From Cryptomeria japonica (lineage: Eukaryota > Streptophyta > Pinopsida > Cupressales > Cupressaceae), in contig NC_081409.1 of the NCBI RefSeq assembly GCF_030272615.1, forward strand, positions 653,698,468 to 653,762,467: a DNA stretch of 64,000 bases, read 5' to 3'. A program made the translations under genes and the position numbers. The notes below the pieces were generated by a model, which saw only the letters and a list, made by a program, of their open reading frames with translations, had not been told where the DNA came from and did not search any database. This document shows positions 23,185 through 31,714 of this stretch, piece by piece. Numbering within the stretch: position 1 is the stretch's first letter; the number at the start of each line of letters is the position of its first letter.

Positions 23185-23654
23185 TGTAATAATTTTCCTA
23201 TAGCAACCCAAGATCTAGAGGGCAATGAATAGCACAAAAGCAAGAGAGGACAAGATTTACAATGACAAACTGTATTCTCATCAAGAAGACAAAATCAATC
23301 GACTATACAATGTACATGAGCCTACTTATAAAGGCAATGCCATAGGGAAATGAGAGAACACAATCATGACATGTGGCCCAATGAATGACAAGGGTAGGTA
23401 TGGGTAGGTGGGAGAAATAATAAATATTTTCACTAAAGATGGATCACCCACTAAAAGTGGAATTATCATTCCACTATAAGTGGATATGAAAATGTGATAA
23501 TAAGATAACACCACCAAAGGTGGGATTTCTCCTAGAATCATATTCCCTAACTATGAAATTCTCTAAGTGTCTCATATGAAAACTACAATGAAATGCATTA
23601 TCCTAAGTCAACTGAGGTAAAGTGTAATTACATGAGACATAAATTACACCAACA
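23185..23654 (-). repeat. E1 5' LTR
   Basis: 470 bp, matching 762-1230 from TGTAATAATTT to ACACCAACA. Both contain GACTATACAATGTACATGAG and CACAATCATGACATGT. Its partner is 22 kb away because of the nested insertions. Confidence 0.85.
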
Positions 23655-23830
23655 CATATATATGTATTTATATGACAATCTATATCTTTATATGTATGTA
23701 TGTACATATATACATATATGTATATGTACATACATATATATGTATATAGATCATATGTATATATATTATATGTATATCTATCTATATGCATGTATATATA
23801 TGTATGTATATGTATATATATGTATATAGA
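23655..23830. repeat. TATG/TA microsatellite, right flank of E1
   Basis: About 175 bases of TATA, TATG and TACA units. Apparent reading frames on both strands here are products of the repeat (tyrosine, isoleucine and methionine only). Confidence 0.9.
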
Positions 23831-24009
23831 AAAGATATGTAGAAAACATGTAGAAGATAAGAGAGAAGAGGTAAGAAAATAGATACATCATAGAAGAGGA
23901 GAATACAAGGAGTCAGAACTAGGGAGAAGAGAAGGGGGCACAATTTGAAAATATTCCTCAATGAAATACTGATTGATCTATAGTAAAAAATAAATAAGAA
24001 GAATAATTG
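23831..24009. other. A/G-rich spacer, nothing recognised
   Basis: Purine-rich stretch between the microsatellite and the T/G-rich block. No gene or repeat boundary was seen. Confidence 0.5.
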
Positions 24010-25960
24010 TTTTCATCATGTTACTTTTGTTGATGAGAGGAGGTGAGACCTATGAGGCTGGATTTTTGTGGGTGTTGTAGAGGGGGATGCAAAGGGAGAT
24101 GAAGAGGATAGTATGGGTTTTATTTTCTTGTGCCCTGGTTTGGTGTGGATGGTTTCTTGGAGGTTTTGTGTGCCTTGGGTGGCTACAATAGTGGGGAAGT
24201 CTATGCCAGGGACTCTACTTTTGCTTCTATTGGTTTCATGGGCTCTTCTCCTATTCTCTTCTTGGAGAGTGAGTTTGTGGATTTGCATAGTGGTTGTTGG
24301 ATGTCTATAGCCATTGGAGTGAAGGCTTGTACTTTGCTTGGTCTACACTTTTCTTTGGATATTACATAGGGGTTTCTAGCCTAGTGGGGGTTTTGATTTC
24401 TTTTTGTAGGTTCTAAGTTTGATTAAGGATGCGAGTGCCTTTGGGTTCTTGGATTTGGTCTTTATCATGGCATTTTTTCTTTCTCAATATTCATTTGCTT
24501 GATTCCTACTTTTTGGGCTCCTCCAATGGCTTTGGAGGAGTTGTTTGTGTGATCTCTTTTGGAGTTAGAGGCTCTCAGAGGTTGTTCTTTGATGATCTTG
24601 TTTGTGTGGTCTCTTTTTGAGTTGGAGGCTCTCAGAGGTTCTTTGGTGGCCAACAATGCTTCCCAATGGTTCGGTGTGGATGGGTTCAAAGTTGTAGCCA
24701 ACAATGTTTTTCTGGTTTCTTTTTGTGCTAATATTTGCCCTATTTTATCTTGTCACCATCTCTTATGAAGATTGTGTTCTTTCTCCAATGTTCCTAGTTA
24801 GGTGGATGGTTTGGTGAGATATGTTATTTCTAGGCCTATTGAGGTAGCCTTTGTTGTAGAATTTTTAGGTATCTCTTCTTTGGCAAAGTTTTTGGTGGCT
24901 AGTGATTCCTCTTGTTTTTTTCTTCGAAGTTGTAGTGGTTCTATTGGAAGGAGCCTATTTAGGTTTCCTTTTTTTCTAGTGCTACTCTTATTTTTGCATG
25001 GGCAGGCCCTTGTGAGTCTAGTCTTTACTTTTGTTCGCCGTTTATTGGTGTTGGAGGGTTTTTTTTTTGTTTGGTGTTTTAAATTGTTGGGTGAAGGGTA
25101 TTGGTCTCTTGGCTTCTCCTTGTCTTATGTTAGTTGGTTCATTTCTCTTATTTTTCAAGGGCATGTTCTCATGATGTGTTTTTGGTTAGGTATTTTTGGT
25201 GTGCTAGTGTTGTCTTGCCTATTTTGGGCTCTTTTTTACCTTTTTGGCTCCTTTCTTATTGTTTCTCCTATTGAGTTGGAGGGGTTGGTGATGGAGTGTG
25301 GTTATTTTTGGCTTCTCTCTACTCTTTTTCTACCTAACCTTCCTATTGAGGTATATTTTTCTTCTATGGAGGTGGATACTTGGTTTGTAGGAAATTACGT
25401 GAGTGCTCTAAGGGGGCCTTGGTTGCCCTTGTTTATGAATACACTCTTCTTTCCTATTGAGGTGTATGTTGACTGTGTTTCCTAATTGTGGTTCTTGCAC
25501 AAAGGACTTTGAAGATGATTTTATTCACACAAACATGCTTCATAAGGTTAATGGAGCCTTTTGAGAATCTTCTTTGGTTGCTAGGGGCTTTCCTATCTTT
25601 GTTCCAATGAGTGTTGCTTTTAACTTGTTGATTATGGGTTACATTAATTTTCACTTATTTAAGCTTGTTGTAAGATTATGGGAGCTTTCTCAAAACCCAT
25701 GATCATGGTTCATATGATCTAAGTTATTTGGTGAATTTGACCTTTTTCTTGGGTAGATAGTTTATAATGTTGTTTTTGTCTTATTTGTTGTTGTTGGGCT
25801 GCTATTTATCTTTGTAAATCTATTGGTAGTGCTCTATTTGTGGGTTCTATATCCCCTCTAAATCTTCTTATAAAGGGTTTCAGGTTTCTTAATAACTTAT
25901 TCTATATGGGGTTCATGGTCCCCTTAATACCTATTTTACCCAATCAAAAACTTAGATAAG
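24010..25960 (+). mobile_element. T/G-rich tail of a probable non-LTR (LINE-like) retrotransposon
   Basis: Strand-biased T/G-rich DNA. It ends ATAAAGGGTTTCAGG, then ATGGTCCCCTTAATACC, then TTTTACCCAATCAAAAA. A second copy of this ending occurs at 43840-43863 plus 50451-50500, interrupted by E4. The ending, strand bias and A-rich finish fit a LINE 3' region, but no reverse transcriptase domain was found upstream, so the class is inferred. A segment of about 57 bp is duplicated around 24543-24640 (GAG(T/G)TTAGAGGCTCTCAGAGG-like). A 227-codon frame at 24802-25485 is hydrophobic only because of the T-richness. Confidence 0.45.
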
Positions 25961-27088
25961 AGAAAAAAGGTAATCTATGTAGAAATGTGAAAGTGGATGC
26001 AACATATGAGAAAGAATCAATAATTTTGAAATAGAATGGAAGAGTAGAAGTAAAGGTACAATAGTAGGGAGATAATATAGAAACAACATTAAAAAAATGA
26101 AATAATGTATTGCATTTTGTAGATGGGTGCAAAGGAAGAAATGAAGAATTGAATTAAAAACTAGTTTCTTATTGTTGTAAATATGAAATAACTAATACGA
26201 TTATATTCTTTCCTTGTTCTATTTGTGTCTAAATTTAATGTTTTAGAAATAATTTGAATTGAAAATCATGGTAGATGGTTGATTAATAGTTTAGTAAAAA
26301 CCATCAAATCTTATAGAGGAGCACAATGAGTCCCTTAATCGATCCTCAAGGTGATCCATGATAATATACACCTTATTTAATAGGTATAATTTATTATTTT
26401 TAATGATGAACTTATAAGTTTTAGGGGTTGTTTTTATTTAGAGGATAGTGGATTTTGGATGCAAACCACATAGGAGGTCAAATCCCATTAGTTGTGAGGG
26501 AGTCCATATTAGAAAGAAATGACATCCAATGGTTTTTAGAGTCCTGTAAAAGGAAAAAATAGTGGGTAAGGGCTAATACACAAGAGATGGAGTTTATTTT
26601 GGTGGAATGTTCTCTCCTAATGGCAGATTATCTTCCATTAGATTTTTATTATCTATTAACATAATTTGTGATTTTAAAATTTATAAAATAGATGCTATAA
26701 CTACTTTATATTAGATAGGGATCTTGAGTAAAAAAACATATATGTAACACGTAGAAGGGATTGAGGTCAAATAGAAATAAAATCTAGCTTGTAAAGTAAA
26801 TAGTTCATTCACATGGTTTAAAACAATCACCTCAATGTTGTATCAAATATTTATGCATTTTCTCTGAACTTGAGTATTTTATAAGTGAGATGGACCATTA
26901 TATTTATATAAAATATATTGATAATTATATTTTAATTATCTTGTAAATGGATGAGACATTTGTTGGTAGTGACTAGGGAGTAAAAAAGTTCACTTTGGGA
27001 ATAAAAGAAAATAAAATTTAACTAGGCTCACAAAAATATTTTTCTTAGTTAGAGTAAGTATGTTGACACCATTTTATAGTTATTTATT
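25961..27088. other. AT-rich sequence, nothing recognised
   Basis: No reading frame with family similarity. It leads into the degraded copia RT fragment, so part of it may be decayed element sequence. Confidence 0.5.
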
Positions 27089-27640
27089 ATGCATTATTAT
27101 GAACTAATGTATATTCTTTTACCTCTTGGCACTAAGCTTTCACTGGATATGTATCTTAAATTGGATGATTATGTAAATGATATGGATTTTTCCCCTTATT
27201 CAAGTGTTATTGGTAGCTTGATTTATGAAATGGTTTATAAAAGACATGATATTGTACAAGAAATGAGAGTTCTTAGTAAGTTTACCTTTAATCTTGGTAG
27301 AGAGCATTGCAATTGAGGTATTTAGGAATTTGAAATATAATTATATATATATATTTATTTGTCAGTGTGGTTCTAATAATGTAGGATTTTTTTTAATAAA
27401 TTTAAGGATTTATTAGCACACATTGCATAGGTGACTTGGATTTTGGAGGTCAACTAGTGGCTATGTGTTTTCTCTATTTCGTTTTTCTATTATTTTGGCG
27501 AGTAAGAGGAATTCAATGGTTTTCTTTTATTAGCAATATAGAGATTATTACTATTACACATTCCTACTATAAATAAATATGCTTATGTAGATTATCTTCT
27601 AAAGTTGGGTTTTGAAGTGTAGTTTGAATAAAATGTGACA
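27089..27640 (+). pseudogene. Degraded copia RT C-terminus and RNase H (E7)
   Basis: The plus-strand frame 27089-27316 reads LPLGTKLSLD, then YSSVIGSLIYEMVYKRHDI, the C-terminal copia RT block (usually YASAVGSLMYAM..RPDI). About 27460-27540 gives STSGYVFSLF after a frame change, the RNase H motif that follows the second acidic residue. A GGGGGAA purine tract near 28548 and LTR-like sequence after it fit the 3' end of the same element. It is too decayed for exact limits. Confidence 0.7.
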
Positions 27641-28239
27641 ATTAGAGTGCTATCTATTTCACTAGGAATCCCATGTACCATGACTGAACCAAGAAACCTG
27701 ATGTGATGTATAACTTATGTATGAGATTATGAAAAATGGTAAGATCATGTTATCAAAATTTATCACTTGAGAAAATGTTATAGATTCACTTATGAAACTA
27801 GTGAGCATGAATAAGCTCTCTTAGTGTAGGTAAGCCATGGACCTTGGATCCTTACTTGGTTTAGTTATGATTTTTGCTATGTTGTTGTCATATATAATAT
27901 CAAGTGGTAGATTAAACTAGGATAATGTGATTCTATTGTATAATGTTTTATCTCCAATTCACTTCGAATGAGAATTTGGGTGCTCATGTAGATCAAATAA
28001 ACTATAGTTTAAATTATTATTCTTCCTATAAAATTAGATTATAAGTTGTAATTTTTTTTAGGGAGGAAGATGAAGTATGTTATTTAAGTTATAAATTGGT
28101 TCTAGAGTTCATTACACAACTTTGTCATTCCTAGATAATATTAGTGGGAGTGAATCATGTTTCTTTTGGTATCCTACATGCTTTAGATGATAATAATTAG
28201 TATGAAAATTTAGCTTATCTCTTTTAAATAAAATATGAC

Positions 28240-29330
28240 CTTTTGTGGAAATATTAAGAAAAAATTTCTTTCCATTTACATAAAATTGTATGTGCCATTA
28301 TCATTTTTTCTACACCGTGAGAATAATGTATTGACATATATGTCCACCAAATCTTTTCTCCTTTAAAAATATTTTTCATATTAATGTATGCACTCAATCT
28401 AAGGAGGTCATATTGGATAAGATATATTATAAAAGTGTAAATGAGTTCATATATGCATAGATTGTGGAAATTACTTCAGTTCCAAATTTTTGAAATATTT
28501 ATTATTTTAATTTATAACATTTGCATGATTTCAATTTTATGTAGATTGAGGGGGAACATTGGTTTCAATTTAAAGACAAAATTATGTAATATATTCTCAT
28601 TTTCTTACACATATTTACCATTTCCAACTCTTTCATGCAACCTTATACAAAATGTTACCTTTTTCTTAGCATGTTTACATGTACTCATGGGATCTACTTG
28701 ATCACATCTTCATGAGTTTAATTCTTAAACTTATACCTCATATTCCTTTACATTTTGTACACAATTGATTTAACTCTTATTAAAATACAAATATTAATGA
28801 TTAAGATTTTTATTTTACAATTAGCTTTCAACAACTAATACTGATGGTATGTGTTTATATGGGTCTATCAAAAGCATGATGAACCATACAAATATATTTC
28901 CTCTAAAGATTTCCCTGCTCATTTTATTTACTATCTTTGTCACTCTAGCATTCATGAATAATGTAGCTCACATGCATGCTAAAGTGGGGACAAGATGAAG
29001 AGGAGAAGAGTTTACCTTCTTATTTTTCTCTCTTGATCTTGTTATAATACATCATGATGCTTAGTTTTTTCTATCTTAACTCATAAGTTGACAATAATCT
29101 TACACTTACAACTCTAAGTATAATTCTTCTTGCCTTAATTATAGACTAGTAAAAAATTATTATAGTTTTCCCTCTCTTAGACTAAACCTCTCTTGCGTAG
29201 TCATCTCGTGAATGTATCAATGCATGTTGCCTCATCCAAAAAATTTAAAATCTATTTTCAACTCCCTAAGTTAAAATCCTATAAAATGGTTGTCATTTAT
29301 TGGAATGAATGCCTAAATTTATTTAATTGG
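28240..29330 (+). repeat. Left outer inverted repeat: 3' end and LTR-like part of a copia element (E7)
   Basis: Similar over about 1.1 kb to the reverse complement of 42310-43400. Shared landmarks include CAATCTAAGGAGGTCATATTG, TTTGCATGATTTCAATTTTA-like text before a purine tract, GGGATCTACTTGATCACATC, GTAGCTCACATGCA and TCTTAGACTAAACC. The order is internal 3' end, purine tract, then LTR-like sequence. LTR edges were not resolved. Confidence 0.7.
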
Positions 29331-29714
29331 GAACTCGACATAAACTCGAAATCTTATATAGAAGGTCAAGTCTTTGGTAATTAGGAGGGATAGATCCTAT
29401 TAGAATTGGAAATCTCAATGAAAAGAATCAATAAGATAAAATATTGTGTAGAGTCATCAAGTTTCCATCAGTATTCAAAGATATCTAACATAGGTAGTGT
29501 GCTTCTATGTCTTGCATATTTTGAATCCTTTTACTTACAAATGTGTGTTTGACCACTTGTCAATAAATCTATTTTTTCCTCCATAAATAGCATGTCGAGA
29601 AGGTGTTGTTTCAGCACTCCATTTATCCAAGACATGGGTCCATACACAATGAAACAAATAATTTTAGGCATCATAATCTGCATAAGACATAAATATGTAA
29701 AAACATAACATGTT
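29331..29714. other. Spacer, nothing recognised
   Basis: AT-rich, between the outer copia-derived repeat and the start of upstream similarity to the paralogous ZF-HD gene. Confidence 0.5.
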
Positions 29715-30556
29715 TATGTTGGGAAGATAGGATTATAAACACAAATTCCTCTCAAATAAGTACACTATGCATCCATCATTTCATTATTAATTTTTTTTAT
29801 ATCTCATCAACCACAACATATTTATGGGTAAAAAATAAAATATCAAATTATATAAAAGTAATTTATAATTCTTCATCTTATCATTTCTATTTATCATTCT
29901 TAATTGTTTTTTCTTATACAATAAATATTAAATTACTTGTAGAGTATGTTTTCTTATACACACAATCATTTTTCATATATATATATATATATATATCAAA
30001 TAGAAGATTTTATATTATTCACAAATTCCTTTTGTTATTCTATATGGAAACACAAGCTTATGCTGATATATTTTTTGTTAAAAGCTAAAGACTGAAGGCT
30101 AGATCCATTCTATGAAGTTGTTTAGAGTACAATCTCGACCTCATCCCTTATATCATAATTGCTAAAATTTTAAACTTCCCAAAGATATAATCAAAGACCT
30201 TCACTAATTGTACTGAACTAATTAAAATATAACCCTTCAATTTTTTTTAATATTAAAATACAATGTAAAATCACTAAATATATCTATTTCCTAGAAATTG
30301 TTCTTTCTATTTAGTTCGTCGTTAGTGTTTTAAATAAAGAAAGCCTAAATAGCTACCAACCTAAATATGAAGCTCAAACGTCACAACGTCACAAATATAA
30401 TAAATAAAAATTTGTTAGTCAAAACAGGTTACATGTGAAGCGTAGAGTTCTATAATCTTTGTTCATTGCCACCGTTGAACTCCTTTTCTTTGGCTGGTGT
30501 TCGAATACTATTACACTCAATCTGCGTAAGAATAGAGTAAGGCCAGATCTAATAAA
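29715..30556 (+). promoter_or_regulatory. Upstream region of the five-finger gene, conserved with the paralogue
   Basis: About 840 bp before the ATG resembles the reverse complement of 38841-39635 in the same order. Shared stretches include AGATAGGATTATAAACACAAATTC-like text, CATCAACCACAA, ACAATGTAAAATCACTAAAT, ATATATCTATTTCC, and AGCTACCAACC followed by GAAGCTCAAACGTCACAACG. The best conserved spot is ACGTCACAACGTCAC (30378-30392), two TGACG cores on the opposite strand. A TATAATAAATA stretch follows near 30396. Conservation against a neutral background suggests the promoter was copied with the gene. Confidence 0.65.
30378..30392 (-). promoter_or_regulatory. as-1-like double TGACG site
   Basis: Opposite strand GTGACGTTGTGACGT: two TGACG cores eight bases apart. 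TGACG is the core bound by plant TGA-type bZIP factors. The identical 15-mer lies upstream of the paralogue at 38970-38984. Function is inferred. Confidence 0.5.
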
Positions 30557-31666
30557 ATGACTGATCCATCCAACGAGAAAAACATAGCCAAGTTAAGTGA
30601 TGAAGAAAATACTGAGCAAGGAAAAGACAAACGAAGGAGGGAAAGAAGCGAGGAAGGGAAAGTTGAAACATCAAAGAGAAGAAAGAAGGATGAAACTCCT
30701 GAGAAGCCGCCAGAAAAGGCCAGACAGCTCTCAGAAGAAAAGAACAAAACCTCCAAAGCCATAGTTGTTTGTGGGTCAAGTATTGATGAGCCTGCAAGCA
30801 CTGTGAAGTACATGGAATGTCAGAATAATCATGGTGTCCACCTTGGCCAGAATAATATCGTAGATGGATGTGGAGAGTTCAAGCCTAGCCAAGCTGATGA
30901 AATGAAATGCAAAGCCTGTAATTGTCACCGCAGTTTCCATAATATGGTTCATTTGGATGAGCCTAGAAGCAATGTGACGTACATGGAATGTAAGAGGAAT
31001 CATGGTGTCTACCTCTGTCGGAATAATATCGTAGATGGATGTGCAGAGTTTACTCCCAGTCAAGCTGATGGAATGAAATGCGAGGGCTGTAATTGTCACC
31101 GTAGTTTCCACAAAATGGTTGATTTAAATGAGCCTAGAAACACTGTGATTTATACGGAATGTCAGAAGAATCAAGGTGTCTATCTCTGTCGGAATAATAT
31201 TGTAGATGGATGTGCAGAGTTTACTCCCAGTCAAGCTGATGAAAGGAAATGCGAGGGCTGTAATTGTCACCGTAGTTTCCATAAAATCGTTGAATATGAT
31301 GAGCCTAGAAACACTGCGAATTACACCGAATGTCTGAAGAATTATGGTGTTCACCTCTGTCGGAATAATATCGTAGATGGATGTGCAGAGTTTGCTCGCA
31401 GCCAAGCTGATGAAATGAAATGCGAGGGCTGTAATTGTCACCGTAGTTTCCACAAATTGGTTGGTTTGGATGAGCGTATAAACACTATGAATTACACGGA
31501 ATGTCAGAAGAATCATGGTGTCTACCTCTGTCGGAATGATATCGTAGATGGATGTGGAGAGTTTACTCGCAGCCATGCTGATGAAATGAAATGCGAGGCC
31601 TGTAATTGTCACCGTAGTTTCCACAAAATGGTAGACTATGTAGATATTATAGAAGGCCAACGATAA
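30557..31666 (+). CDS. Five-domain ZF-HD/MIF-like zinc-finger protein (369 aa, no homeodomain)
   Basis: Single uninterrupted frame. Residues 1-80 are charged, with basic clusters (KDKRRRER 23-30, KRRKK 40-44) that look like nuclear localisation signals. Residues 83-358 are five ZF-HD dimerisation domains, each with an EC..N-(H)-G, VDGCGEF or VDGCAEF, then KC.(A/G)CNCHRSFH. The first cysteines are at 88, 145, 202, 259 and 316: an exact 57-residue (171-bp) period. The first histidine is present in repeats 1, 2 and 5 but is Gln206 in repeat 3 and Tyr263 in repeat 4. Repeats 2-5 share an extra cysteine (YLCRN or HLCRN) absent from repeat 1. Known ZF-HD and MIF proteins have one such domain; MIFs lack the homeodomain and block ZF-HD dimers. 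The start matches the paralogue's MT.PSNEK N-terminus. Confidence 0.9.
   Translation: MTDPSNEKNIAKLSDEENTEQGKDKRRRERSEEGKVETSKRRKKDETPEKPPEKARQLSEEKNKTSKAIVVCGSSIDEPASTVKYMECQNNHGVHLGQNNIVDGCGEFKPSQADEMKCKACNCHRSFHNMVHLDEPRSNVTYMECKRNHGVYLCRNNIVDGCAEFTPSQADGMKCEGCNCHRSFHKMVDLNEPRNTVIYTECQKNQGVYLCRNNIVDGCAEFTPSQADERKCEGCNCHRSFHKIVEYDEPRNTANYTECLKNYGVHLCRNNIVDGCAEFARSQADEMKCEGCNCHRSFHKLVGLDERINTMNYTECQKNHGVYLCRNDIVDGCGEFTRSHADEMKCEACNCHRSFHKMVDYVDIIEGQR
30803..31657 (+). repeat. 171-bp tandem repeat, five units, inside the five-finger gene
   Basis: The ATCGTAGATGGATG landmark (ATTG in the third unit) recurs at 30857, 31028, 31199, 31370 and 31541, always 171 bp apart with no indels. Units 2-5 are closest to each other. 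Exact spacing and high identity suggest recent unequal exchange or slippage, so copy number may vary. Confidence 0.92.
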
Positions 31667-31708
31667 TGCTGGATAGCCATTATCCCATTATTTAAATTAA
31701 AATGGTAG

Positions 31709-31714
31709 AATAAA
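31709..31714 (+). terminator. AATAAA polyadenylation signal
   Basis: AATAAA lies 43 bases after the stop codon of the five-finger gene. It is the only canonical signal close to the stop. Confidence 0.5.

Larger units (their letters stand above)
762..23654 (-). mobile_element. E1: Ty1/copia LTR retrotransposon split by three nested insertions
   Basis: Two LTRs of about 470 bp (762-1230 and 23185-23654) share the ends TGTAATAATTT and ACACCAACA and are clearly alike throughout. A tRNA-Met-type primer binding site abuts the right LTR and a purine tract abuts the left one, so the element reads on the minus strand. Its gag, protease, integrase, reverse transcriptase and RNase H remnants follow the copia order between 5828 and about 1640. 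Removing E2, E3 and the solo LTR leaves roughly 7 kb, a normal copia size. All coding parts carry stops and frameshifts, so it is dead. Both outer flanks are TA microsatellite. Confidence 0.85.

Noticed and set aside
23593-23829. Tyrosine/isoleucine-rich frames on both strands
   Set aside because: Pure translation of the TATG/TA microsatellite.
24802-25485. 227-codon hydrophobic frame that looks like a membrane protein
   Set aside because: It lies in strongly T-rich DNA where Phe, Leu and Val codons are inevitable, inside a LINE-like tail, with no family motif.
31124-31660. 178-codon minus-strand frame over the five-finger gene (and 31111-30776 likewise)
   Set aside because: It is the antisense shadow of the 171-bp repeat. 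Its repeated residues follow the same period and resemble no known family.
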